Shown here in pieces: positions 24,371 through 33,165 of a DNA stretch of 49,410 nucleotides; the first letter of the stretch is position 1; every line of letters starts with the position of its first letter. The position numbers and the translations under genes were made by a program. Under the pieces are notes generated by a model, which had not been told where the DNA came from, made no database searches, and saw nothing but the letters and a program-made list of their open reading frames with translations. Source of the DNA: Lachnospiraceae bacterium NK4A179 (lineage in GTDB: Bacteria; Bacillota; Clostridia; Lachnospirales; Lachnospiraceae); NCBI GenBank assembly GCA_000421045.1, contig ATWC01000022.1, positions 1 to 49,410 on the forward strand, read 5' to 3'.

Positions 24371-26571
24371 TGAGAAAAAAAGCAGAGAGTAAAAAAAACG
24401 AGACTGCTTTGAAGGACAAAAAAGCCGCTTCCATACTGAATGCGGCGGAGGATATGGTCAGTGTGCCTGCGGCACCAACACTTTATGGCAGCATTTATAT
24501 GCGGGCCTATGATAAGATCGCGGGTTTTGATGTGCGCCCGGGAATGTATGAGATAAACGGAGCGACATGCATAGCAGGCGGAGTGAATTTTACCATCTCA
24601 TCAAATCAGGCCAAGAAATGTGAGCTGCTGCTTTTTGAACGTGAGGCGGATGAGCCGTATGCCGTGCTTCAGTTCCCTGACAGCTACAGGATCGGAAATG
24701 TATGGTCGATGATAGTCTTTGATCTGGACATAGAGAATTTTGAGTATGCCTACCGTTTTGACGGTCCGTATGATAAGAAGAAGGGACTCTTATTCGATAA
24801 GGAAAGGGTCATACTCGATCCCTATGCAAGGGCAGTGACAGGCCAGAGCAAATGGGGCTGCCACAATAACGGGATATATAAGGCCCGTGTCGTACGCAAT
24901 GACTTTGACTGGGGCGTGCAGGGCAATTCCACGAACCAGATGGATGATCTGATAATCTATGAGATGCATGTGAGAGGCTTCACACAGGCAGGCTCATCGG
25001 GAGTTGAGCATCACGGAAAATTCAAAGGCATCATAGAGAAACTGGACTATCTGCAGAGGCTTGGCGTGACTGCGTTAGAGCTGATGCCGGTATTTGAGTT
25101 TGATGAAACACTTCCTCACAGGGATTTTTACGGACGTGAACTCATTGATTACTGGGGATATAACACGGTAAGCTTCTTTGCCCCAAATACCAGCTACAAT
25201 GCATCAGCTGAGTATAACAGGGAAGGCGTGGAATTAAAGACTCTGATACGTGCCTGCCATGAAAGAAATATGGATGTGCTGCTTGATGTTGTTTTCAACC
25301 ATACAGCGGAAGGTGATGAAAACGGCCCGATTTTTTCTTTCAAGGGTATAGATAACAATATTTACTACATGCTCACTCCGGATGGAGGATATTATAATTT
25401 CAGCGGCTGCGGCAATACACTAAACTGCAACCATCCCATAGTACAGAGGCTTATACTTGACTGCCTGCGCTACTGGGTGACCGTATATCATGTGGATGGT
25501 TTTCGTTTCGATCTTGCGAGCATACTGGGGAGAAATGAGGATGGGGCGCCGATGAGCAAACCGCCTCTTTTGCAGAGTCTTGCTTTTGATCCCATTTTAG
25601 GCGGGGTTAAACTGATAGCTGAGGCATGGGATGCGGCAGGTCTTTATCAGGTGGGCTCTTTCCCTTCATGGAACAGATGGGCTGAATGGAACGGAAAATA
25701 CAGGGATGACCTGCGCTCATTCTTAAAGGGTGATGAAGGTTTTGCAGCTGCTGCCGCAAAACGTATTATGGGATCTCCCGACATCTATATGCCTGAGATA
25801 AGGGGAGCCAATGCCTCTGTCAATTTCATTACCTGTCATGACGGATTTACCCTTCATGATCTGTATACCTATGATACAAAACATAATGAGGAAAATAACT
25901 GGGACAATACGGACGGATCCGATGATAACCGCAGCTGGAACTGCGGTGTTGAGGGCGAGACATCCGATCCCGGAATAAACATATTGCGAAAACGTATGTG
26001 TGAAAATGCCGCAACAGTGCTGTTTTTGTCGAGAGGTACGCCTATGTTTTTTATGGGTGATGAATTCGGCAATTCCCAGGGAGGAAACAACAATGCGTAT
26101 TGCCAGGATAATTTCATATCATGGCTCAACTGGGAAGAACTGGGCAGAAATGAGGATCTGTTTGAATTCTTCAGGTTCATGATAAAGTTCCGTAAGGATC
26201 ATGAGTGCATACGTAAGAAATGTGAGAAGCCGGCATTCGGTTTCCCTGAGATGTCGGCACATGATACTGATGCCTGGAACAGCGATTATAAGGAATATTC
26301 GCATTATATCGGAGTGATGTTTACCGGTACTGACGGAAAGAGCGGTGAGGAACAGGCTGTGTATCTTGCCGTTAATTCATACTGGGAGCCGCTTGATATA
26401 AAGCTTCCCGATATCCCGGAGAAATACAGGAATGAAGGGTATAAGTGGGAGCGCATTTCCGATACCTATGAGAGAGACCCTCTTGCCTGCTGGATGGATG
26501 AGGAAGACACAACGAACAGGGTGCATATTATGGACAGGACGGTCGTTGTTTTCGAAATAAAGAAGGCGTGA
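24370..26571 (+). CDS. glgX: Glycogen debranching enzyme (GH13_11, GlgX/isoamylase type)
   Basis: A 733-residue alpha-1,6-glucosidase. Residues ~55-170 form the beta-sandwich N-domain (CBM48-like), and the catalytic barrel follows. Visible sites are VFNHTAEGDE, the nucleophile D381 in GFRFDLAS, acid/base E418 in LIAEAWDAAG and D491 in TCHDGFTLHD. It removes branch stubs from glycogen, complementing glgP. A basic extension of about 40 residues (many K and A) precedes the N-domain and lacks an obvious role. The ATG at 24370 overlaps the pseF stop codon; a GTG one codon upstream is the alternative. Coupling of a debranching enzyme to pseF looks unusual. Confidence 0.92.
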   Translation: MRKKAESKKNETALKDKKAASILNAAEDMVSVPAAPTLYGSIYMRAYDKIAGFDVRPGMYEINGATCIAGGVNFTISSNQAKKCELLLFEREADEPYAVLQFPDSYRIGNVWSMIVFDLDIENFEYAYRFDGPYDKKKGLLFDKERVILDPYARAVTGQSKWGCHNNGIYKARVVRNDFDWGVQGNSTNQMDDLIIYEMHVRGFTQAGSSGVEHHGKFKGIIEKLDYLQRLGVTALELMPVFEFDETLPHRDFYGRELIDYWGYNTVSFFAPNTSYNASAEYNREGVELKTLIRACHERNMDVLLDVVFNHTAEGDENGPIFSFKGIDNNIYYMLTPDGGYYNFSGCGNTLNCNHPIVQRLILDCLRYWVTVYHVDGFRFDLASILGRNEDGAPMSKPPLLQSLAFDPILGGVKLIAEAWDAAGLYQVGSFPSWNRWAEWNGKYRDDLRSFLKGDEGFAAAAAKRIMGSPDIYMPEIRGANASVNFITCHDGFTLHDLYTYDTKHNEENNWDNTDGSDDNRSWNCGVEGETSDPGINILRKRMCENAATVLFLSRGTPMFFMGDEFGNSQGGNNNAYCQDNFISWLNWEELGRNEDLFEFFRFMIKFRKDHECIRKKCEKPAFGFPEMSAHDTDAWNSDYKEYSHYIGVMFTGTDGKSGEEQAVYLAVNSYWEPLDIKLPDIPEKYRNEGYKWERISDTYERDPLACWMDEEDTTNRVHIMDRTVVVFEIKKA

Positions 26572-26573
26572 CC

Positions 26574-26602
26574 TTTTCATGGATGACAAAATAATCTATA
26601 AT
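26574..26602 (+). promoter_or_regulatory. Possible trpB2 promoter
   Basis: TATAAT at 26597-26602 with TTTTCA (26574-26579) 17 bases upstream. The ~35-base leader carries AAGGAGA eight bases before the ATG. A second TATACT lies near 26616. Confidence 0.4.
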
Positions 26603-26647
26603 AGTCAAGTTGGTTTATACTAAGAATACTTCAAAGGAGAGCCTGAA

Positions 26648-28021
26648 ATGAGCAAAGAGATACCTTACAAGATATATCTTGAAGAAAACGAGATGCCTGA
26701 CAGCTGGTACAATGTCAGGGCCGATATGAAGAAAAAGCCGGCGCCGCTTGTTAATCCGGCTACACTTAAGCCGGTTACGGCTGACGATCTTAAGCCTGTA
26801 TTCTGTGATGAGCTGATCGCACAGGAACTGGATGATAAAACGGCATTTTTCCCTATTCCCCAGGAAATAAGGGATTTCTACAAAATGTATCGTCCTTCAC
26901 CGCTTGTTCGTGCATATTGTCTCGAAAAGAAGCTTGGCACTCCTGCCAAGATATACTACAAATTCGAGGGAAACAATACATCCGGAAGCCACAAGCTCAA
27001 TTCTGCGATCGCGCAGGCTTATTATGCAAAGAAGCAGGGACTTAAGGGTGTTACCACAGAGACCGGTGCAGGTCAGTGGGGAACAGCGCTTTCAATGGCA
27101 TGCTCATATTTTGATCTTGACTGCCAGGTATATATGGTAAAGGTTTCCTATGAGCAGAAGCCGTTCAGACGTGAGGTTATCAGAACCTACGGTGCATCCA
27201 TAACCCCTTCTCCTTCCGACACAACAAATATCGGAAGAAAGATACTTGCAGAGCATCCCGGAACAGGCGGATCTCTTGGCTGTGCCATATCTGAGGCGGT
27301 TGAGGCTGCAACAACACAGGAAGGCTACCGTTATGTTCTCGGAAGCGTGCTGAATCAGGTGCTCCTTCATCAGTCCGTGATCGGTCTTGAGAGCAAGATC
27401 GCAATGGATAAATACGGAATAAAGCCCGATATGATCATCGGCTGCGCAGGCGGCGGATCAAACTTAGGCGGACTTATCTCACCTTTCGTTGGAGAGAAAC
27501 TCAGAGGGGAAGCTGATTATGATATCGTGGCTGTTGAGCCTGCATCATGCCCCAGCCTTACAAGAGGAACTTTCGCATACGACTTCTGCGATACCGGAAG
27601 AGTTTGCCCTATGGCAAAAATGTATACTCTCGGTTCAGGTTTCATGCCTTCACCCAACCATGCGGGCGGCCTGCGCTATCACGGCATGAGCCCCGTACTT
27701 AGCGAACTTTATGATCAGAAGCTTATGCGTGCGGTAAGCGTTGAGCAGACAAAGGTGTTTGAGGCTGCTGAACAGTTTGCACGTGTAGAGGGCATACTTC
27801 CCGCTCCTGAGAGCAGCCATGCTATCAGAGCTGCCATCGACGAGGCGCTTAAGTGCAAGGAAACAGGTGAGGAGAAGACTATCCTCTTTGGACTCACAGG
27901 TACAGGATACTTTGATCTCTATGCTTACAAGGCTTTCAATGACGGAGAGATGAGTGACTATATACCTACGGATGATGAGCTGAAGGCAAGCTTTGCACAG
28001 CTTCCCAAGCAGCCGGAATAA
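26648..28021 (+). CDS. Tryptophan synthase beta chain-like protein (TrpB2)
   Basis: A 457-residue fold type II PLP enzyme, longer than TrpB1 (about 400) and matching the TrpB2 group. The segment NNTSGSHKLNSA holds the PLP lysine K116. TETGAGQWGTALSMA is the catalytic loop, GCAGGGSNLGG the phosphate-binding loop, and HAGGLRYHGMSP a TrpB2-type stretch. There is no trpA beside it, as usual for TrpB2, which works alone to join indole or a related nucleophile with serine or O-phosphoserine. Exact substrate is uncertain. Next comes an aconitase-family hydratase 21 bases on, suggesting a two-gene unit. Confidence 0.9.
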   Translation: MSKEIPYKIYLEENEMPDSWYNVRADMKKKPAPLVNPATLKPVTADDLKPVFCDELIAQELDDKTAFFPIPQEIRDFYKMYRPSPLVRAYCLEKKLGTPAKIYYKFEGNNTSGSHKLNSAIAQAYYAKKQGLKGVTTETGAGQWGTALSMACSYFDLDCQVYMVKVSYEQKPFRREVIRTYGASITPSPSDTTNIGRKILAEHPGTGGSLGCAISEAVEAATTQEGYRYVLGSVLNQVLLHQSVIGLESKIAMDKYGIKPDMIIGCAGGGSNLGGLISPFVGEKLRGEADYDIVAVEPASCPSLTRGTFAYDFCDTGRVCPMAKMYTLGSGFMPSPNHAGGLRYHGMSPVLSELYDQKLMRAVSVEQTKVFEAAEQFARVEGILPAPESSHAIRAAIDEALKCKETGEEKTILFGLTGTGYFDLYAYKAFNDGEMSDYIPTDDELKASFAQLPKQPE

Positions 28022-28042
28022 ATTTATAAGGAGTATTTTGAA

Positions 28043-30316
28043 ATGATCACATTACATGACGGCGGCGCGTTTTTATTAAACGGAACAGAACTGGTAACTG
28101 ATGAAAAAGAGCAGCAGGCTAAGGTAAACGTATCCAAAGAGGATGCAAAGAAGAATACCATAGCATACGGTATTCTCACCGCTCATAATAAATCCGGAAA
28201 TGACAGCAAGCTCAATATCAAGTTTGATAAGCTTACCAGCCATGATATTACTTTTGTAGGTATCATACAGACTGCAAGAGCATCAGGACTCACAAAGTTC
28301 CCTGTGCCTTATGTGCTTACCAACTGCCACAATTCACTCTGCGCAGTAGGCGGTACTATAAACGAAGATGACCATGTATTCGGTCTTTCATGCGCAAAGC
28401 GCTACGGCGGAGTGTATGTGCCTCCTCACATGGCAGTCATCCATCAGTTTGCAAGAGAAATGCTTGCTACAGGCGGTGGAATGATACTCGGCTCCGACTC
28501 ACACACGAGATACGGTGCTCTGGGAACAATGGCAATGGGCGAGGGTGGCCCCGAGCTTGTTAAGCAGCTGCTTTCACAGACCTATGATATAAACATGCCG
28601 GAAGTGATCGCTGTTTATATGAAGGGTGAGCCTGCAAAGGGTGTAGGTCCTCAGGACGTTGCACTTGCGATCATCGGAGCTGTTTTCAAGAACGGTTTTG
28701 TAAAGAACAAGGTAATGGAATTCGTAGGTCCCGGCGTTAAAAACCTCTCAGCTGATTTCAGGATCGGTGTTGATGTTATGACGACAGAGACCACATGCCT
28801 TTCATCTATCTGGCAGACAGATGAGAAGATAAAGGAATTCTATGAGATACATAAGAGGGCTGAGGATTATAAGGAATTAAAGCCCGGTGCAGTTACATAT
28901 TATGACGGTGTGGTAGAGATAGATCTTTCAAAGGTTAAGCCTATGATAGCTCTTCCTTTCCATCCTTCAAACACATATACCATCGAAGAGCTCAATGAGA
29001 ATCCCGAGGATATCCTTGCAGACTGCGAGAAGCGCGCTAAGGTGTCATTCGGCGACAAGGTTGAGTTTAACTTAAGAAATAAGATACGTGACGGAAAGCT
29101 TTTCGTTGATCAGGGTATCATCGCAGGCTGCGCAGGCGGCGGATTTGAGAATATCTGTGCCGCAGCTGACATCCTTTCGGGCGCAAGCATAGGATCGAAT
29201 GAGTTTACTTTAAGCGTATATCCTGCTTCAATGCCTGTTTACATGGAGCTTATCAAGAACGGCTGTGCCGCAAAGATACTCGAGACAGGTGCAGTATTCA
29301 AGACAGCTTTCTGCGGACCTTGCTTCGGTGCAGGCGATACACCTGCAAACGGACAGCTTTCGATAAGACATTCGACAAGAAACTTCCCGAACAGAGAGGG
29401 TTCCAAGATACAGAACGGACAGATCGCATCTGTTGCACTTATGGATGCAAGGTCTATCGCAGCTACGGCAGCAAACCAGGGCAGACTTACTCCGGCTACG
29501 GATGTGCCTGAAAAGATCGGACAGTATAAGTACTTCTTCGACAAGACAATTTATGACAGACGTGTCTTTGATTCGAAGGGCGTTGCCGATGAGACTGTCG
29601 AAGTGAAATTCGGTCCCAACATCAAGGATTGGCCTGCAATGGCTGCTCTTCCCGAGAACATGCTCCTCAAGGTCGTTTCAGAGATCCATGATCCTGTTAC
29701 CACAACAGATGAGCTCATCCCTTCAGGTGAGACATCTTCCTACAGAAGCAATCCTCTCGGTCTTGCAGAGTTTACATTATCAAGAAAGGATCCCGAATAT
29801 GTCGGACGCGCTAAGGAAGTGCAGAAGGCAGAGAAGGCTCTCGAAGCAGGTGAAGATCCCGTAGCAGCATATCCCGAGATTGCAGATGCGATCAAGGCTG
29901 TTAAGGCTTTCGACGGATCAGTGAACGAAAAGAATCTCGGCATCGGTTCAACTATATTTGCAGTGAAGCCCGGTGACGGTTCTGCCCGTGAGCAGGCTGC
30001 TTCATGCCAGAAGGTGCTTGGCGGCTGGGCAAATATCGCTAACGAATATGCTACAAAGCGTTATCGTTCAAATCTTATCAACTGGGGAATGCTTCCCTTT
30101 GTAATAAAGGAAGGCGCTCTTCCGTTTAAGAATCTTGACTATATCTTCCTGCCCGGTATCAGAACAGAGGTAAAGGACAAGGCTGAAAAGATCAAGGCTT
30201 ATGCAGTTGGCAAGGATGGAAAGATGACTGAGTTTGAACTTACTCTCGGACAGCTTACCGATACAGAGACAGAAATAATACTCGACGGCTGCCTGATCAA
30301 CTACAACAGAAGGTGA
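28043..30316 (+). CDS. Aconitase-family hydratase (YbhJ-like)
   Basis: A 757-residue member of the aconitase/isopropylmalate dehydratase superfamily. [19 protein letters not shown] is a substrate- and cluster-associated loop. The [4Fe-4S] ligands are C363 (AGCAGGG) and C424 and C427 (FCGPCFG). The C-terminal swivel domain has [20 protein letters not shown] and [15 protein letters not shown]. The protein is closest in length and layout to the putative hydratase group that includes E. coli YbhJ, not canonical AcnA (about 890). The substrate is not established. GGAG site before ATG; the start follows trpB2 by 21 bases. The gene for a lipoprotein begins eight bases after its stop. Confidence 0.82.
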   Translation: MITLHDGGAFLLNGTELVTDEKEQQAKVNVSKEDAKKNTIAYGILTAHNKSGNDSKLNIKFDKLTSHDITFVGIIQTARASGLTKFPVPYVLTNCHNSLCAVGGTINEDDHVFGLSCAKRYGGVYVPPHMAVIHQFAREMLATGGGMILGSDSHTRYGALGTMAMGEGGPELVKQLLSQTYDINMPEVIAVYMKGEPAKGVGPQDVALAIIGAVFKNGFVKNKVMEFVGPGVKNLSADFRIGVDVMTTETTCLSSIWQTDEKIKEFYEIHKRAEDYKELKPGAVTYYDGVVEIDLSKVKPMIALPFHPSNTYTIEELNENPEDILADCEKRAKVSFGDKVEFNLRNKIRDGKLFVDQGIIAGCAGGGFENICAAADILSGASIGSNEFTLSVYPASMPVYMELIKNGCAAKILETGAVFKTAFCGPCFGAGDTPANGQLSIRHSTRNFPNREGSKIQNGQIASVALMDARSIAATAANQGRLTPATDVPEKIGQYKYFFDKTIYDRRVFDSKGVADETVEVKFGPNIKDWPAMAALPENMLLKVVSEIHDPVTTTDELIPSGETSSYRSNPLGLAEFTLSRKDPEYVGRAKEVQKAEKALEAGEDPVAAYPEIADAIKAVKAFDGSVNEKNLGIGSTIFAVKPGDGSAREQAASCQKVLGGWANIANEYATKRYRSNLINWGMLPFVIKEGALPFKNLDYIFLPGIRTEVKDKAEKIKAYAVGKDGKMTEFELTLGQLTDTETEIILDGCLINYNRR
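30310..30316 (+). promoter_or_regulatory. Ribosome binding site implying an AUU start
   Basis: AAGGTGA spans the end of the hydratase gene including its stop codon and sits seven bases before an ATT codon at 30324. No ATG, GTG or TTG lies in that frame between the hydratase stop and the GTG at 30372. Confidence 0.55.
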
Positions 30317-30323
30317 TCAAAAG

Positions 30324-31811
30324 ATTAAGAGCGGATTTTTAAAACTTATATTTTCACTTTGTGCAGTTCTCGTGCTGACCGCATGTGTTGCAGGTCAGAC
30401 AACTGTAAGTGATGATGGAGCGGGGCCTGCGCTGTCAGCGGACGCGGCGCCCGCTCTTTCTTTGTCTTCAGACGGATCGTTATCGGATGATGCGGTTTCA
30501 GGGGATTCTGCTTCTGAGAATACAGTGTCTGAGGATTCGGTTTCGGAAGACTCCGTATCTGAAGATTCTGTATCGGAAAACGAACCTCCCGAGCCGACAC
30601 CTGTTCCGGAGGTGACGTATGTTCCCCCTCTTACCAATTATGTGGGCGGAGATGTTTATGATGCCGCAATTCCGGATGTGAAGATGGATACGGCTCCTCT
30701 TGCTGCACTCATGAACAGGGCAGCTAAAGGTGAGGATATAACCATTGCGGTAATAGGCGGATCGATCACACAGGGAACTGCGGCAGCAGGTACCAAAGAT
30801 GAAAGCATCGCGCCATGTTATGCGGATACATTTTTCATGTGGTGGAAGGCATGTTTCCCGCACAGCAATATCGAATGTATCAATGCGGGAATAGCAGGAA
30901 CGGATTCCTATCTCGGTGTGCACAGGGTTCAGAAGGATGTTCTTGATAAGAAGCCTGACCTGGTACTTATAGAATTTTCAGTAAATGACCAGGGCGATCG
31001 TTTTTATATGAAGAGCTATGAGAATCTGGTACGTGATGTGATGCAGAGTCCGTCTTCGCCTGCGGTGATGCTGCTTTTGATGGCGCGTACCGATAAAAAG
31101 ACCGCCTGTGTGAATCATTCAAAGATAGGCGCTCATTATGATCTTCCCATGATAGATTATGCAAGTGCCGAGGAATATATGATGAATAACGGCATGTATA
31201 CTGCATCTGACCTGTCAGGCGATAAGATTCATCCTTCTTTCCTGGGACACAGCATCATATCCGAGCTGTTATGTGAGTATCTAAACTATGTTCACGGAAC
31301 CAGAAAGCAGCTGTTAATGAATGCCGGTTTCTCCAAGGATGCCGAGAGCGTTCTCACGTCAAAAAAATATTCGGAGGATGGAAAGTCGAGGATACTTCCG
31401 GAACCTGTCACTGATGCCTCATACAGACATGCAAAGTTTTTGACGGGTGAAGATCTTGCCGAAAAGGTGACGGAATGCGGCACGTTTTATGGAGGCACAC
31501 CTGACAATTGGGCATTTCCCAAGGGCTTTACCGTGTTGCAGGGTGACGGCGGCCTGACCTTTAAGATGAAGTTTGCAAATCTGGGAATTTATTACATACA
31601 GACCGGAACTGCGGATATGGCGGTTTATAACGTATATGTGGACGGTAACTATGCAGGGGTGTTTGATGGAAAGGGCAGAGGCATGGCTGCTGTCCCGTGT
31701 GAAATATACCGTTCGGATAAGGTTGCAGAGCACACGGTAACCTTTGTGAGATCGCCGTTTTCATTCGGCACACGTTTTGAACTGCTTGGCCTAATGATAT
31801 CCGAGCCGTAA
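30324..31811 (+). CDS. SGNH/GDSL hydrolase lipoprotein
   Basis: A 495-residue protein if read from ATT at 30324. That start gives a complete lipoprotein signal: a lysine at residue 2 and another at 7, a hydrophobic core, and the lipobox VLTAC with C21. The first conventional start in frame, GTG at 30372, would leave only four residues before the cysteine. Residues ~35-85 are a low-complexity Ser/Asp/Glu linker with SEDSV repeats, then proline-rich. The catalytic domain shows S147 in GGSITQG, NAGIAGTDSY, IEFSVNDQ and D300/H303 in GDKIHPSF, as in SGNH esterases. A C-terminal beta-rich domain follows. It is likely a secreted, membrane-tethered esterase acting on polysaccharide acetyl groups. Its dependence on an AUU codon or a nearby mutation needs proof. 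Confidence 0.78.
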   Translation: MKSGFLKLIFSLCAVLVLTACVAGQTTVSDDGAGPALSADAAPALSLSSDGSLSDDAVSGDSASENTVSEDSVSEDSVSEDSVSENEPPEPTPVPEVTYVPPLTNYVGGDVYDAAIPDVKMDTAPLAALMNRAAKGEDITIAVIGGSITQGTAAAGTKDESIAPCYADTFFMWWKACFPHSNIECINAGIAGTDSYLGVHRVQKDVLDKKPDLVLIEFSVNDQGDRFYMKSYENLVRDVMQSPSSPAVMLLLMARTDKKTACVNHSKIGAHYDLPMIDYASAEEYMMNNGMYTASDLSGDKIHPSFLGHSIISELLCEYLNYVHGTRKQLLMNAGFSKDAESVLTSKKYSEDGKSRILPEPVTDASYRHAKFLTGEDLAEKVTECGTFYGGTPDNWAFPKGFTVLQGDGGLTFKMKFANLGIYYIQTGTADMAVYNVYVDGNYAGVFDGKGRGMAAVPCEIYRSDKVAEHTVTFVRSPFSFGTRFELLGLMISEP

Positions 31812-31819
31812 AAATCCGG

Positions 31820-31848
31820 TTGACTTTACAATTTAAATGGTATTTAAT
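31820..31848 (+). promoter_or_regulatory. Promoter of the riboswitch leader
   Basis: TTGACT (31820-31825), 17-base spacer, TTTAAT (31843-31848). Confidence 0.6.
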
Positions 31849-31856
31849 AACACTTA

Positions 31857-31980
31857 ATGTTAAGGGAGTAGCTTGCATCAGAAGATCATTCCGGTGCAGA
31901 ATGTTCCGTCAGGACGGGAGAGGGGTCAGATAAATAAGGCCGGTTTCCCCGGAGCATACTTTAAAAGGCGAGACTTACAT
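31857..31980 (+). ncRNA. yybP-ykoY (Mn2+) riboswitch aptamer
   Basis: The leader contains the class's conserved strings in order: AAGGGAGTAGC near 31862, a CCGTCA segment near 31907, and GGCGAGACT at 31968-31976. Outer stem P1 forms from ATGTTAAG (31857-31864) and CTTACAT (31974-31980) with one bulge. This class binds Mn2+ and controls manganese-handling genes. The 3' strand of P1 is also part of the terminator that follows, giving a clear switch: metal-bound aptamer keeps P1 formed, preventing the terminator and turning the gene on. Assignment is by eye; a covariance-model search would settle it. Confidence 0.75.
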
Positions 31981-32008
31981 CGTTTTTTTGCGATGCAGGT
32001 CTTTTTTT
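31972..32008 (+). terminator. Riboswitch expression-platform terminator
   Basis: GACTTACATCG (31972-31982) pairs with CGATGCAGGTC (31991-32001) with one mismatch and a wobble, followed by seven T. The 5' arm includes the P1 3' strand of the aptamer, so the two structures exclude each other. Confidence 0.78.
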
Positions 32009-32038
32009 ATCACATAGTCATCTGAAGGAGGAGATAGA

Positions 32039-33040
32039 ATGGTTACTTATTTGGAATTTCTGCTTGTTGGCTTCTTTGCGCTGATAAAAGGCGCAGATAT
32101 GTTTGTGGACGGTGCTTCGGGACTGGCCAAGAAATTTCATGTTCCCGGAATGATCATTGGTCTGACGATCGTGGCTATGGGAACCAGTGCTCCCGAACTT
32201 GCGGTTTCGGTAGCGGCGGCGCTCAGAGGCTCAAATGAGATCGCTGTAAGTAATGTGTTGGGCTCCAACTTATTCAATGTACTGGTAGTGCTCGGAATCT
32301 GCGCAGCTATCCATCCGGTTCCGGTCAATACCCAGATCATAAAGAGAGATTATCCGATCAATCTGATCGTAACTGCAGTTATGGCAGGTGTTGCGATATT
32401 CGGACTGGCAACATCCGGACTGTCTGTTGGAAATCTGTTCACAAAGGACGGAATGAAGACAAATGTAGCCGTATTCGGTCACGTTTTCGGTATTGCATTA
32501 GTGGCATTCTTTGTTGTATATATTGTCTGGCTTATCATCGCCGCAAAAAAGAATCCCACAAAGGAAGAGGAAGGCACGGAGTCTATGACGCTTTCAAAAA
32601 TGATCTTTTCGATCGTTTTCGGTGCATTGCTTATAGTATCCGGCGGCGAGGCAGTTGTATTTTCTGCAAAGAACATCGCTCTTACACTTGGAATGTCTGA
32701 AACGCTTGTCGGTCTTACCATCGTGGCAGTAGGCACATCGCTTCCGGAACTTGTGACATCGATCGTTGCGGCCAAGAAGGGTGAAGTTGACATGGCGGTC
32801 GGCAATGTTATCGGTTCCGACATATTCAACATACTTCTCATACTTGGTATATCATGCGCGATCCATCCCGTTGCGGTAAACTTCGCATCGGTATGCGATA
32901 TGATGATATTACTTGCTATTAACGTTATATGCTGCATTTTCTGCATAACCGGAAAGAAGGTAAACCGTGGAGAAGGTATTGCCATGGTCATTATGTACGT
33001 GGCCGATGTAGTCTTTGCATGCTTCAGAGAAATAGGCTAA
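32039..33040 (+). CDS. CaCA-family cation/Na+ exchanger (YrbG-like)
   Basis: A 333-residue membrane protein with the two inverted alpha repeats of Ca2+/cation antiporters: GTSAPELAVSVAAA with SNVLGSNLFNVLVVLG, and GTSLPELVTSIVAA with GNVIGSDIFNILLILG. About ten transmembrane helices. Members exchange Na+ or H+ for Ca2+ or other divalent cations. The Mn2+-class riboswitch immediately upstream suggests that here the exported ion is Mn2+, or that Ca2+ export is linked to manganese status; this is inference. AAGGAGGAG lies just before the ATG. No terminator was found between this gene and the promoter for the next. Confidence 0.92.
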   Translation: MVTYLEFLLVGFFALIKGADMFVDGASGLAKKFHVPGMIIGLTIVAMGTSAPELAVSVAAALRGSNEIAVSNVLGSNLFNVLVVLGICAAIHPVPVNTQIIKRDYPINLIVTAVMAGVAIFGLATSGLSVGNLFTKDGMKTNVAVFGHVFGIALVAFFVVYIVWLIIAAKKNPTKEEEGTESMTLSKMIFSIVFGALLIVSGGEAVVFSAKNIALTLGMSETLVGLTIVAVGTSLPELVTSIVAAKKGEVDMAVGNVIGSDIFNILLILGISCAIHPVAVNFASVCDMMILLAINVICCIFCITGKKVNRGEGIAMVIMYVADVVFACFREIG

Positions 33041-33053
33041 GGATACGGTCAAT

Positions 33054-33083
33054 TTGCATCTTCTGCATAATGGCTGATATAAT
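33054..33083 (+). promoter_or_regulatory. Promoter of the small lipoprotein gene
   Basis: TTGCAT (33054-33059), 18-base spacer, TATAAT (33078-33083). The ~75-base leader contains a GC hairpin CCGGGGG/CCCCCGG (33093-33109) and the conserved hairpin listed next. Confidence 0.6.
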
Positions 33084-33123
33084 AGGTGAGTTCCGGGGGC
33101 TGCCCCCGGGTTATGATCAAGGG

Positions 33124-33158
33124 AGGAAACCGCATACGCGGATTTCTATTTGTGGAGG
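33124..33158 (+). promoter_or_regulatory. Leader hairpin plus SD module, copy A
   Basis: GAAACCGC (33126-33133) pairs with GCGG and TTTC (33138-33141, 33143-33146) around loop ATAC with a bulged A, directly followed by the ribosome binding site GTGGAGG. Nearly the same sequence, with the hairpin still possible, precedes the fumarase gene at 47156-47189. Confidence 0.55.
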
Positions 33159-33165
33159 TATAACT

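Noticed and set aside
32929-33165. Longer start for the small lipoprotein
   Set aside because: It runs over the exchanger gene, promoter and hairpins; the signal peptide and SD fix the start at 33166.
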